Of a stretch of DNA of 64,000 nucleotides, positions 40,511-51,874 are shown one piece after another (position 1 is the first letter of the stretch; each line of letters starts with the position of its first letter). The position numbers and the translations under genes are program-made. The DNA is taken from NCBI GenBank assembly GCA_022606425.2, contig JAHDVF020001567.1:62001-126000 (forward strand), written 5' to 3'. This DNA comes from Lepidostoma basale. Lineage: Eukaryota; Arthropoda; Insecta; Trichoptera; Lepidostomatidae. Under the pieces are notes generated by a model that was given only the letters and a program-made list of their open reading frames with translations, was not told the DNA's origin and did no database searches.

Positions 40511-41080
40511 TGAAATTTAGTACAATTTACCACGCTGTGAGTAGGCACTTTACCTTTATTACAAACACAATAAAAACAGTTTTACTATTGATATAAAAAG
40601 GAGACTATCTAAGAAATAACCCGAAAGAAATTCCTATGTAAATTTCCAGGCGAAATCGAAGGTATAAAGTAGATTAAAATATTTATTATAGAATTCCAAA
40701 AACCACGAGCAAGGGTCAGGAAAGAAAAATAAATTTCGCAGAAAATCGAAATAAAGCTTTATGTAAAAATTCTGCAATTTATAGTTTCTTCCGCTTAAAA
40801 TTTATTAGCCCGAAAATAATATTTCGCGTTCTTGATCATTTTCCTCGCGTTGCGTTGTCTGAACTAGCGATGGCCCCACGCTGGATCGCGCCGGTTCGCG
40901 CGAACCGGCCGTGCCAAACGCCAAGTCGAGTATATTTTATGTAAAATATCATAGAATGGACCGGCTTTGGAACTATAGGAGAGCTGTTTAGTGCGAAGGA
41001 GAATTATTCATTCAAATGAAAATCTATGTCGATAGAACCTGACTTGAAAATAAGATTTGTGTAAATACATGAATTTAATT
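40511..41080. other. Intergenic sequence with no recognised feature
   Basis: AT-rich; CGCGCCGGTTCGCGCGAACCGGC at about 40888 is a short GC-rich palindrome. No supported frame. Confidence 0.35.
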
Positions 41081-41081
41081 T

Positions 41082-41325
41082 GTTGACCTTCGTGGCATAG
41101 TGGTAAGAGCTCTGACTTCCATACCGAAGGTCCCGGGTTCGATTCCCGGCAATGGCAGTGTGATTGTCACACTATCTTTGTACTGCTGAAGAATTCACGT
41201 GACAATAAAATGGCGATAGATGGGCTACCTATCACATGTCATGAGAATCAATATAATAACCAAAACAAATTGTACACAGTAATTGGGTTCAAACGACCTG
41301 TTTCATACAAGGAAAACAAAATTAT
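41082..41325 (+). mobile_element. tRNA-derived SINE family 1, best copy
   Basis: GACCTTCGTGGCATAGTGGT (A box), CTCTGACTTCCATACCGAAG, then GTCCCGGGTTCGATTCCCGG (intact B box), body GTGATTGTCACACTATCTTTG and CACGTGACAATAAAATGGCG. Its 3' part ends AATCAATATAATAACC, GTAATTGGGTTCAAACGACC. The reverse complement of that 3' part is the unit of the satellite at 47099. Confidence 0.85.
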
Positions 41326-41449
41326 AGCTATTGCATGAGTAAATGAATATCTCATATTAAATAATGTAGAATATTTCGTGAGGGGGTGACTGGGAAGACG
41401 CTACCGAAGAGATCACGTAAAGCATGTTCTGAAAGAGTGATAAGTTAAG

Positions 41450-41592
41450 CGGCAAATAGAGTATCAACATGAAATCGACCTTCAGAAAGACCACCCAAAA
41501 TATGGCGAGACAGTTGGACAACTATATCCCATTAACAGGTTTCGAGATATAACAGGACACAGTCTTAAATAAAGCAGAAGAAGAAGAAGTAG
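41450..41592 (+). mobile_element. RTE-like LINE 3' tail ((GAA)n)
   Basis: GAAAGACCACCCAAAATATGG, CGAGACAGTTGGACA, CAGGACACAGTCTTAAATAA and AGAAGAAGAAGAAG, as at 12850-12982. Confidence 0.65.
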
Positions 41593-42129
41593 ATAATCGC
41601 GGTTGATAATGTTGAATTACTTGGGATATTGGATTTATCCGTGTTTGGCGGTATCCTTATCGACCAACGTTTTGGGAATCGTTCCAGACCCAATTTCTAA
41701 TGTGATAGTAACCAAAGAGTCTGGAACGATCTCTGAAACGTCTGTCTAAGAGGATATCACGATATGCGGATATAACTAAGACTACAAGAAATGAATTGTA
41801 CGAACATTTACTGTGATTTTAAAACAGTATACATGGTTGGCATTTTCGTAATGATCTTGAAAGGTTTAATATTTTTCCCTTTAAATTTACAAGAAAAACA
41901 AACAAAGGAACTGGTCCTAGGCAAGAGTACGGCGGGGCTTCTGTCTCTAGGTTGATGATAAGAGTACCTCTTCTGTCATATTTTATATGAATATGAGTCT
42001 GTAGTACGCGATTAATGTTTTTCACAAGTTTCCATATTCAAGGAAGTTTTCTACTTAAGCACCATGTATATATTCAGTGTTTTTAGTTTCAATTTAAGGG
42101 ATTGGTTTACAGCAAACTATATAAACATC

Positions 42130-42412
42130 TTTTCTAGTTCATGGTTTACCACTTGGGCCTCTTTACTGTGGTGGTTTTCCATAACTTTCCACATTTTTGA
42201 ATGCAGCAGGATATTTGAAGCCAATTACTGAATACAATCTTTTAGCTATTGATTCTCACGACATATAATAGGTATTGTAGATAGTATATAGCCATTTATA
42301 TTATCACGTGAATTCTATCAGACCAATGACAGCGCGATTTATTTTTTACACTGTCATTGCCGGGAATCGAACCGAAACCTATTGCCACTCTGGCACGAAT
42401 GCCGTCGAAGGC
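42130..42412 (-). mobile_element. tRNA-derived SINE family 1, decayed but full length
   Basis: The head on minus at 42412 is GACGGCATTCGTGCCAGAGTGG, with GGTTCGATTCCCGGCAATGAC; the 3' end reaches GAGGCCCAAGTGG, the same end point as at 18655. Confidence 0.72.
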
Positions 42413-42419
42413 CTATTTT

Positions 42420-42905
42420 GTTTGCATATACTTTAAAGATGCGAATTGGATATTGTGAGATGAGGGAGACAAAGAAGATATTAGAGAGAATGTGGAAAGA
42501 TCTCTTAGACGAATGTGTAGATACTCTGTGTATGATAGAGTGTCGAATGAAAATATAAGAAGTGACTGCGGTGCGAATGATGGTGTTATGAACAGAAATA
42601 ATGAAAGGATAATTAAAATGGTTTGGACATATGGAAAGAATAAAAAAAAGAATATAATATGTTAACGATGTAAATGGAACCATTAATAGAGGAAGACCGA
42701 GGAAAACGTGGCACGATAAAATAAATCAAATATTGAATGTTGGCCATGTGAGGAGTCAGAGAAATCGACGCGCGTGCATGACACGATGTATGAATGTTGA
42801 GGAAGAGAGAGAAATATGTCAGGAAAGAAAAGTGTGGCAGTCCATTCTTTCTGCCTACCCCTTCGGGGAGACGGCGTGATGGCTAGTTAGTTAGTTAGTT
42901 AGTTA
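42420..42905 (+). mobile_element. RTE-like LINE 3' end
   Basis: SLRRMCRYSVYDRVSNENI, then frame-broken FGHMERI-, NRGRPRKTWHDKINQILNVG, RRACMTRCMNVEEEREICQE, SAYPFGETA stop and (TTAG)n at 42885-42905. Confidence 0.83.
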
Positions 42906-43484
42906 TGTGGAAATAATGGACTCCCTAAGACTACCACACCTTGTCTTACATGGGAAACCATCAGATCAATATAAAAAGAAGAAGAAGAAATGCAATATTT
43001 TGAACCGGCTGAATATTTTTATAGCGGGACATCACTGATCTGAACTGGCAGAGCCCATAGGAAGATTTGTGTGTACACCGCTTCGTGAAGCAAAACACGT
43101 TCTCCCTTACCATAAACTCGACGGATAAAGTTGTAAAATATACAAGAGGGAATAAAATTCAGACTAGAAGCAATCGCAATTCAATAAACTTCATATGATG
43201 TACGGTTATGCGAGGGCGCGACAGCCATCGGGTATTCTGGAACTTTTCAGAAGCAAGTAGGTACTACCTGAACCTAACTGTGGGGTAAGCAGAGTTATCT
43301 GCGTGATATAAAGGATTTAAATTTTTAAAACGATCCACTAAAAATGCGTGAATATTTTTTTAAATTTTGAATATTAATTATTTTTTGTGATGTTTTTGTT
43401 TTTAATTCCACTCGCTTCATCTTCTTACCTGCTCGTATCAATACCTGTATAACCGTGAAAATATATCGCGATATTCATATTATC

Positions 43485-43735
43485 AGATAGCAGCGAGCCT
43501 CCGAAACCGACCAGAATTAAAAGAAGAGTAAATAGAAATAAAGTGTATAAAAAATGTACATAGGTATACGTAAAAAAAATATTTTGAATCAGAAATTTCA
43601 TGGTAGACGTTTATTGTAAATAATAAAGACTTTTTATTTTTGTAAAAAAACTTTTTAAAACTTATAATATACGAGCATTTAGTTAAAATCCATAGCACCG
43701 AGCTGCCGAAACCGGTCGAAGCCACAAATATTAGT
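43485..43735. repeat. Two single arms of the GGCAGC foldback family
   Basis: AGCAGCGAGCCTCCGAAACCG (43488) and CACCGAGCTGCCGAAACCGG TCGAAGCCACAAATATT (43695) share the layout hairpin, GAAA, CCGG, TC seen at 45620 and 44640. Confidence 0.5.
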
Positions 43736-43766
43736 GGATTTTGACTTAATACAAACATTAAATTGT

Positions 43767-43975
43767 AAATAAAACACTTGCTTTTCACCACTTGAGTTTT
43801 ATATTTTACACGACTAGTTTCGGAAGCTACAGATGCTTCCATCTACAGGTTTAAATATAAACTTATTTATTTAACGAGTTTATTTTTAAACCTGTAGATG
43901 GAAGCATCTGTAGCTTCCGAAACTAGTCGTGTAAAATATAAAACTCAAGTGGTGAAAAACAAGTGTTTTATTTAC
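43767..43975. repeat. Long near-perfect foldback with GAAACTAGTC arms
   Basis: Arms 43767-43851 and 43889-43975 are inverted and nearly identical. The right arm reads TAGATGGAAGCATCTGTAGC, TTCC, GAAA, CTAG, TC, GTGT; stem II is GGAAGC/GCTTCC. Because of the symmetry, the same peptide (MEASVASETSRVKYKTQVVK) appears on both strands. Confidence 0.85.
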
Positions 43976-44109
43976 AATTTAATCATGTCCTACCACAAAG
44001 TGAATGCTGAAACAATAAATAACATAAATACAAACATTAAAAATATTTTTATTTATTTTCAATATAAATACATAAATTATAACATACACTTTTTACATTA
44101 ACCACGTAG

Positions 44110-44165
44110 TCGTAATTATATTATATACAAATTTGATTCGGTTACATCCAGGCTTCATCAGGACA
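44110..44165 (-). repeat. Decayed hammerhead-like arm
   Basis: Minus strand: ATATTGTC CTGATGA A GCCTGGATGTAACC GAAT CAAATTTG. CTGATGA is intact, but GAAA is GAAT and stem II pairs poorly. Confidence 0.35.
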
Positions 44166-44262
44166 ATATCAAATCTTTATTTATTTATTGAAGGTTATGG
44201 CGTTAACACGTGTGTGATAGTGTTACGAAATTTAAAATCCATTGTATTGAATATGAATCTGC

Positions 44263-44442
44263 TTGAATACCTGTAATACCAATACTCTTGGAAGGCTTAA
44301 CCAGCACCTAACGGATAATGTTCTGGCTGATCTGGCTAGATTGAGCGAATCGGACTGCTGGAAGCAAAAGACGCATAATCGAGTAGCTTGGAGGAAAATC
44401 ATCAAGGAGGCTAAAACTCTTCAAGAATTACATGGCCATAGG

Positions 44443-44496
<54 letters not shown>
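44263..44496 (+). mobile_element. Non-LTR retrotransposon C-terminal remnant ending in (AAGT)n
   Basis: LGRLNQHLTDNVLADLARLS, ESDCWKQKTHNRVAWRKIIK, EAKTLQELHGHRK stop, followed directly by about 13 AAGT units (44443-44496). The W...HNR..WR pattern is that of RTE/R4-like C-termini, so the microsatellite is the element's 3' tail. Confidence 0.6.
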
Positions 44497-44497
<1 letters not shown>

Positions 44498-44499
44498 TG

Positions 44500-45600
44500 T
44501 CAAAATAATCGTACTATCATAGTACTACATAATGACGTACACATATAAATATCATTTTATTAGTTGGATAACACCAATAATTTGTAAAAACAAAAAAACC
44601 CAGTTATTTTTACGCAAGTACTCATATTAGTTATAAGATGGCAGCGAGCTGCGCAAACCGGCCGAAGACACAAATATTATATTAACGAATTTTAACTAAA
44701 TATAATTTTTTTTTTTTTTAAATTAAACTACCTTGAAGATTGAAACTGCGACGATCTCCGAATCGTCGATCCAGAAAGACGAGCTACACGTATTTTACCA
44801 AGATCCCAAAATTTGAAAATCTACGCAATTATTTAAAATTTCTTTATTTTCATTATGTAAGTATGATTCTAAAAGCGAAAATAGTACTCTGTTAAAAGCC
44901 TTGAGAATACACGTGTGATATAAACGTAACAGTTAATATGTATTTAACATACACTGGTACGTTAATAACAGCTTTTAGGGAATTCAAAGAAACGTTAATA
45001 ACTTAATTAAAATTATGATATTAAAAGGAGCGAGTTAAAGTTGTTATGCCACATAAACTTAATATACAAAAGCTCTCATAATTAGAAGAATAAATATGCA
45101 AAAGGGCGAAATACGCGATAATTGCAAATTTGAACATAGTCTTCAGAGAATAGGGTGATTCGTAGATCCACACCTTTCCTCTAATTTGCATTTGGGACAA
45201 ATTGCTTTCGGTCGGCCTTGCCTCCTCCCGCGTCAGGACACATTTTCGGATATCCCCCGAGCGAACGGCGCTGTCCCATCTTGGAAATTAGTTAAATTGG
45301 GTGATTCTTATTAATCTGCTATAAAATCTATTTGTTTTATAACCTATTTGTCAGCGGGAGTGCGGCAACTCGGGAATTGAGTTGGATACGCTTATTAATT
45401 CATAGATTTAAGCTTAATCCTTTCAGCCTAACGCGACGCGAAAGAATGATTAAAAATATCAAATTAAATAGAGCCAAAAATAAAAAAAATCAAGCCGTTG
45501 CTAGTTTGAGAAAAAATTAAAAAAAAAATCTATTCAAAATGTTATTGCAAGATAATTTTTATTATTATTTTAATACAAAATTTCTTTATTATTATAATAA
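44500..45600. other. Intergenic sequence, mostly without recognised features
   Basis: One arm of the GGCAGC foldback family lies at 44640-44680 (GATGGCAGCGAGCTGCGCAAACCGGCCGAAG). The rest is AT-rich with no supported frame. Confidence 0.4.
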
Positions 45601-45619
45601 TATATGAAGTGCGGTTCTG

Positions 45620-45955
45620 CTTGTGTTAAACATCGACTGGTTTCGGCAGCTTGCTGCCATCTTCTAGTATCTGACAGCAAGCTGTCGATACCGGTCGACG
45701 TTAAACACAAGTGGAAGCCCACTAAATGTATAATAATTGTGTCAAATGTTCTTTTATATTCATTTTTTAAAGCAAAAGTTCAATTAAAAAAAATAAATAA
45801 TAATAAATTGATTAAAAATTTATTTATTATTTTATATTTAGTATTCTTCCACTTGTGATTAACGTCAACCGGCTTCAGCAGTATGCTAAGATCTTGGTCT
45901 CTGGCTAGGCAAACTGCCGAAACCGGTCGACGTTATACACACTAAATATATAATA
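45620..45955. repeat. Foldback cluster, GGCAGC/GACAGC stem family
   Basis: 45620-45661 (minus) reads GATGGCAGCAAGCTGCC GAAA CCAG TC GATG; 45672-45710 (plus) reads GACAGCAAGCTGTC GATA CCGG TC GACG. The stem changes from G-C to A-U on both sides. A third and fourth arm lie at 45855-45945. Confidence 0.75.
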
Positions 45956-46157
45956 ATAATAAAAATTGTTTCAAATATTTTTTTCTTTCATTTTTTAAAG
46001 TGAATTACAACATAGATATTTTTTTTTTCCAAGACAAGTGAATGGCTGTTTATCTATTGAAGTAGCTGTTAGAGAGTGGCGGTCTTAGTAAATCAAATCC
46101 AATCGAATCTAATCAAATCTAATCGAATAAGTTTATTGTTGAGTTAATATTGTTGAT

Positions 46158-46321
46158 ATACTTTGGAAATTGAAAAACTTTGTTTAATCCACTATTTAAT
46201 AAAAAATATTGAAAAACACGACATGTTTCGGAGGATACCTCCATCTTGAAACATGTCGTGTTTTTTTAATATTTTTTATATTAAATAGTGGATTAAACAA
46301 AGTTTTTCAATTTCCAAAGTA
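46158..46321. repeat. Foldback repeat with about 70-bp arms
   Basis: Arms TACTTTGGAAATTGAAAAAC ... GACATGTTTC and GAAACATGTC ... GTTTTTCAATTTCCAAAGTA are inverted, with GGAGGATACCTCCATCTT in the centre. Single arms occur at 4440 and 63545. Confidence 0.8.
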
Positions 46322-46404
46322 TATAACTATGGAATTCCACAGTGTTAAGGCCTTAGCGTTCAATAAGTTTAATGTTGTTGAGTTAATACTCAACAGACAC
46401 TATA

Positions 46405-46530
46405 AAAAATATTAATGTTAAAGGCATCTATTGAACACAGGTAAAATACTATATACGAGCATTTATTATACAATAGGAACGCGTGAGAGATGGTTCGACA
46501 TTAAGAAGACAAGATACTCTGAACGTACTT
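46405..46530 (-). mobile_element. Jockey/CR1-like LINE 3' UTR fragment
   Basis: The minus strand matches GAACCATCTCTCACGCGTTCC and CAATAGATGCCTTTAAC of the family 3' UTR. Confidence 0.6.
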
Positions 46531-47098
46531 TTTTACCGCTATAGATACACAATACATGAGATAATTACTAACTTAAACGACAAATTAAAGTATCCACGAG
46601 AGTGCACCTAACAAAATTCAACTGCAGAATGCTTACTGCATTAGCAGCGACCCCTGGTGGATAAAAGTTCATCCGCTTTTACAATTTTCATTCTCTCATT
46701 AATAATTCTGCCTCAGTCGCGATGGATGTAAGAACAAAGGCCGTCCCGAGGGGTTCGCGACAGACGGAGAAGGAGTAACGAAGAAAGAAAGCGAGAAACC
46801 ACAATGAAATGCTAAAATCTGCCGACATCGCAATCCATCATTTCGTTATATACGGAGGAGTGGATTGGAAGAAATGCGTGGAAAATAAAGTCAATTCCCT
46901 CTGTCAGCTTGCATAAAGGGGATGTGATCTTTCAACCCGGACAGGATTACCTTTGTCTAACCTATCACATTTTTTACAGCCGACCTAGTATTTGACCCGC
47001 CATAGTACATATGGTATGTGTACTACAAATAGTATACAAACGCTTTTTTATCTCACTGTTTCGAAGTGACTCAGTGTGTCTTCGTAAAAAGTTACAGG
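46531..47098. other. Intergenic sequence with no recognised feature
   Basis: Less AT-rich than average, no supported frame. Confidence 0.35.
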
Positions 47099-48642
47099 GA
47101 TTTTTTGTATACAACATATCGTTTGAACCCAATTACTGTCAACACTTTGTTTTTAGCTATTATATTGATTATTGAGGCAGCAAGAGCTATATAGCAAGAG
47201 CTACAACACATCGTTTGAACCCAATTACTGTAAACACTTTGTTTTTAGCTATTATATTGATTATTGAGGCAGCAAGAGCTATACATATAGCAAGAGCTAC
47301 AACATATCGTTTGAACCCAATTACTGTCAACACTTTGTTTTTAGCTATTATATTGATTATTGAGGCAGCAAGAGCTATATAGCAAGAGCTACAACATATC
47401 GTTTGAACCCAATTACTGTAAACACTTTGTTTTTAGCTATTATATTGATTATTGAGGCAGCAAGAGCTATATAGCAAGAGCTACAACATATCGTTTGAAC
47501 CCAATTACTGTAAACACTTTGTTTTTAGCTATTATATTGATTATTGAGACAAGAGCATAAGCAGCTACAACATATCGTTTGAACCCAATTACTGTAAACA
47601 CTTTGTTTTTAGCTATTATATTGATTATTAAGGCAGCAAGAGCTATATAGCAAGAGCTACAACATATCGTTTGAACCCAATTACTGTCAACACTTTGTTT
47701 TTAGCTATTATATTGATTATTGAGGCAGCAAGAGCTATATAGCAAGAGCTACAACATATCGTTTGAACCCAATTACTGTCAACACTTTGTTTTTAGCTAT
47801 TATATTGATTATTGAGGCAGCAAGAGCTACAACATATCGTTTAAACCCAATTACTGTAAACACTTTGTTTTTAGCTATTATATTGATTATTGAGACAGCA
47901 AGAGCCATATAGCAAGAGCTACAACATATCGTTTGAACCCTAATTACTGTAAACACTTTGTTTTTAGCTATTATATTGATTATTAAGGCAGCAAGAGCTA
48001 TATAGCAAGAGCTACAACACATCGTTTAAACCCAATTACTGTAAACACTTTGTTTTTAGCTATTATATTGATTATTGAGGCAGCAAGAGCTATACATATA
48101 GCAAGAGCTACAACATATCGTTTGAACCCAATTACTGTCAACACTTTGTTTTTAGCTATTATATTGATTATTGAGGCAGCAAGAGCTATATAGCAAGAGC
48201 TACAACATATCGTTTGAACCCAATTACTGTAAACACTTTGTTTTTAGCTATTATATTGATTATTGAGGCAGCAAGAGCTATATAGCAAGAGCTACAACAT
48301 ATCGTTTGAACCCAATTACTGTAAACACTTTGTTTTTTAGCTATTATATTGATTATTGAGACAGCAAAAGCTACAACATATCGTTTGAACCCAATTACTG
48401 TAAACACTTTGTTTTTAGCTATTATATTGATTATTGAGGCAGCAAGAGCTATACATATAGCAAGAGCTACAACATATCGTTTGAACCCAATTACTGTCAA
48501 CACTTTGTTTTTAGCTATTATATTGATTATTGAGGCAGCAAGAGCTATATAGCAAGAGCTACAACATATCGTTTGAACCCAATTACTGTAAACACTTTGT
48601 TTTTTAGCTATATATTGATTATTGAGGCAGCAAGAGCTACGT
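47099..48642. repeat. Satellite array derived from a SINE 3' region
   Basis: About 17 copies of a unit of 80-98 bp containing CATATCGTTTGAACCCAATT, ACTGTAAACACTTTG, TTTTTAGCTATTATATTGAT and AGGCAGCAAGAGCTAC. Length variants (with or without ATACATATAG or a TATAGCAAGAGCTA duplication) alternate. The first part of the unit equals the reverse complement of SINE family 1 at 41250-41320. Confidence 0.93.
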
Positions 48643-48649
48643 TTAATAA

Positions 48650-48775
48650 AATGAAATCACTCTTCTGAAATGATAACGTAAACTTGAAACTCCGCCAGAG
48701 AATGATCAAATGCTGTGTGTGGTCTGTTTTATTGTACGGATGTGAAACGTGAATCTTGAAAGTTAACTAAAAAAA
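48650..48775 (+). mobile_element. RTE-like LINE fragment directly after the satellite
   Basis: ATGAAATCACTCTTCTGAAA and CTCCGCCAGAGAATGATCAA equal the start of the copy at 54972 (KSLFCNDNINLKLRQRMIK). Confidence 0.7.
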
Positions 48776-48889
48776 TGCAATAAATTAGCAATTTACAACA
48801 TCAAAATGTTCTCCTTTTGTTTTTTGGACACTGTCATACAATAATAATCAGTACAAAATAATTGTCGGAGAGAATCGAATTAACCCTCG

Positions 48890-49630
48890 CAACAACAAAC
48901 CATCACGCCGTTTCCCCGCAGGGGTAGACAGAGAGAATGGACCGCCAAACTACTCTATCCTGACATACCTCTCTAGCTTCCTCCACATTCATAAAGCGAG
49001 TCATACACGCACGTCAATTCTTCCGGCTTCTGACATGACCAACCTATAAAATTTGATTAATTTGGTCATGCCATGCTTTCCTCGGTCTACCTCGACTCCG
49101 TACTCCATTTTAATTGTTAACGTATCATTTTTTAACAATTCTTTTTTCACCCATGCGCTCAATATGTCCGAACTAACCCAGCGATCCTTTCATAATTTTG
49201 TTTATCATACCTTCTTTCGCTCTACATTCCTTTCTAATATCATCATTTGAGATTCTGTCGTACATTGTTCAATCACACATACGTCTTAGGGACCTCAACT
49301 CTACCGCATTTATTGTGCTCTTATCTTTCTTCTGCCAGTTCCATGTTTCGCTTCCATATATAAGGGTTGGGACCAGAACTCCATTGCGAACTATTTTTGA
49401 AACTCCATTCACTTTGTTACCCGCACCAACCCTTCCTTCAACATCACTGCCCGTTCGGCCATCCATGTGAACATGCTACCTAAATACACAAATTCACTCA
49501 CCTGTTCCAAGTTCTCTTCGTTCGCACTTATGTTACAAACTGTCATTTGCTCTTCCCTTTCAAAAACTAACAGCTTTGACTTTCCGACATTCATCATTAA
49601 ATCGTTTGACTTGCATACCTCATACATTAT
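48890..49630 (-). mobile_element. RTE-like LINE 3' end, (TTG)n tail
   Basis: The minus strand shows MYEVCKSNDLMMNVGKSKLL, FEREEQMTVCNISANEENLE, FVYLGSMFTWM (RT/thumb boundary), PTLIYGSETWNWQKKDKST, SLRRMCD, then decayed tail blocks; TTGTTGCG at 48885. It reaches further 5' than most copies. Confidence 0.82.
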
Positions 49631-49639
49631 ACGTTATTA

Positions 49640-50640
49640 TTCCTCACTCGCTCTCTTGAATTCTTCCTGGCACTCAAGGGTTAAAATATTTTTGATGTAA
49701 TCCGCTATTTTAAGTAGTTTTCGACGTTAGCTATCACTGTGGGGAATACTTTATAATCAAAGTGATTTTCCTGGGAAGTGTTACTGGAGTTGTTTCCCGT
49801 TGCCTTCTGCATTTCAAAAATGTTAAATAATTTTATAATTTTGCCATTTTTAAAACTTTTTTTACGACCTGTCACTTTCCGGACGAATGTTCAACCCGCT
49901 TAAACGCGTTTTTATATACATATAAGTCATCACCAATCCCTTTGTGTTATCATTAATTAATTTTATTCAAATTCAATCACACCGAAGCATATTTTAAAAC
50001 GACGATTTTATTCTGTTCATTATATAGATGTATTATTATTTTTCGTTTAATTAAAAAGAAATTAATCGCTTCTGCGCATCGATTGAATTTTCATCCCTAA
50101 TATATATATTTTTACGCAAAATGTTTACACACCGAAGGTAAATTATAAACGAGGTAAAATAATAATTTATTTTGATGTCGGTTATAGAGATGGGAGGCAT
50201 CGTGTTACGAAATCGATTTTATTTACTTTCGATATTTAATAAATGTGTGGTTTAAATCTCTCTAATGTTTAACTCATATTTAAAGCTTTCTTGATTGGTA
50301 TATGCCTTATTGAAGATCTTTATCATTCAAACATGGTCCAACGCTTTGTGTTGCTATTTGTTTTGCCCATTTAACTCAGATAAGTTAATTATAATGATAA
50401 TCAATACGATTGAAAACGTTTGTTTCCTAAAAGTTTTATTATAATTAATAGAATGACATGTTTCGCCTGTAATTATCAAATATAACTACACATTAAATAA
50501 ATCATTTATTTGTATTTCATAATAATAAATAATAAGGGAACATATTTATTTTTCGCGCTTTTGACGCATTGCTCGAAAAGATCAGGATAAATTCGAACAG
50601 TTAATAATAATAGCGAAGTAGAAAGGAAGCCGGTCGAAGG
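49640..50640. other. Intergenic sequence; one foldback family E arm
   Basis: The arm at 50410-50480 reads GATTGAAAACGTTTGTTTCC and GAATGACATGTTTCGCCTGTAATTATC. Otherwise AT-rich and featureless. Confidence 0.4.
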
Positions 50641-50654
50641 AACAAACATTAAAA

Positions 50655-50895
50655 AAAATATCTTCTATATTCGCCATAACCGTTCGCCATAATTCGTTGT
50701 GGATTCACATTTGAATAACTTTTTGGTAACATTGTATTATCACAACACTTTTTTGTACTTTTTACAAACATGTTTCGGGACACAAACTTCCCTAAAAGTC
50801 ACACACTGAAGAAGAGAAGTTTGTGTCCCGAAACATGTTTGTAAAAAGTACAAAAAAGTGTTGTGATAAAACAATGTTACCAAAAAGTTATTCAA
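50655..50895. repeat. Foldback repeat with GAAACATG arms
   Basis: Arms from TGAATAACTTTTTGGTAAC and GTTACCAAAAAGTTATTCA inward to ACATGTTTCGGGACACAAAC and its inverse. The centre CACACTGAAGAAGAG resembles a decayed CTGANGA core on the plus strand. Confidence 0.75.
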
Positions 50896-51402
50896 TTAAA
50901 AAAAAAAAAAATGCAAATTTAATTATTATTATTATTTAGGAGAGAACGACTCTAAGGATGGCCATCAAGCTGCTGGTACGATCAAATCAGGGCATTGACT
51001 AACTAAATAGCTGCAGCCTGGAGACAGACAGCTGACAGGAGAGCATGACGAGCCACGGTGGATAGTTTACTGGATATACACGACCCTGTCACGAGGAGTG
51101 CTATGTAAGAAAGAGATATATGATCTTGGTAAGGTCCATGTCCCGCGATGTTCTCTTCGAACGTTTGACGTTTCGGAGATCAGGCAGACCCCATTTTCAT
51201 AGTTATTTAGTGAGTCAGTCAAAGAGGATATCAACAGAAACACCAAAGTTCTTCCTAGAATATCGCGGCACACCAAAAGCTAATAATATTCGGTCTAGAC
51301 GTGGGCGTTATTCAGCTCAGGAGACGTTGGTAACCTTTTTATCTTTTTTTTAGCTTATCAGTGACTTCCGGCCAGTAGAATCGGCGGCGACCTTATACAC
51401 AT

Positions 51403-51682
51403 ACACATCATTAATCCTTCGAGCCGTTTCTGCAGCACTGGTGCCACGGTGGAACTCGTACTCGTAAATAATGCGATATTTCAAGTTTTCCATTTTGTAA
51501 ACTGAGTGACGCAAAGAAAAAAAACAATTGAGGAAAAAAAAAAAGAATTATAATTTTCGAAACACAAATACTTGAGTAAATAGCTGTATAAATTTGAATT
51601 TGGAATTTCTAACCAAAGAGAAGATATTTGAGATCAAAGTTGCCAGTACGGCAAAACGCCAATTTCATATGTAAGGACCTAA
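51403..51682 (-). mobile_element. Mariner copy 3, one end only
   Basis: It contains the terminal 280 bp with the transposase N-terminus (MENLKYRIIYEYEFHRGTSA in minus frame) and the intact inverted end TTAGGTCCTTACATATGAAA, next to TA at 51683. The other end is lost at ATACACATACACATC. Confidence 0.88.
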
Positions 51683-51874
51683 TATTTGACCGCGGCACAC
51701 CTGCATGCACCGGTTGCGGAGCACTGATCTAAGAGAACAATAATAATTGAATCAACCGATATATCATTATGCAGATCTAACACAAGCTTACTTTTGAATA
51801 CGAATCGCTCATTTTGAAAAAGTTATTTTAATATTATATAATACTTTAGTAGATTTATTTTCGCATCACCGGAA

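Noticed and set aside
41082..41160. Possible functional tRNA gene
   Set aside because: A and B boxes are present but the acceptor and anticodon arms do not fold properly, and the segment continues into a repeated SINE body with several copies.
43483..43842. Plus/minus frames starting MEASVASETSRVKYKTQVVK
   Set aside because: They arise from the palindrome; identical peptides on both strands and no other support.
47735..48552. Frames inside the satellite on both strands
   Set aside because: Repeat-driven frames without starts or conservation.
47099..48642. Regular direct repeats resembling a CRISPR-like array
   Set aside because: The genome is eukaryotic, the units are contiguous without unique spacers, and the unit derives from a SINE tail.
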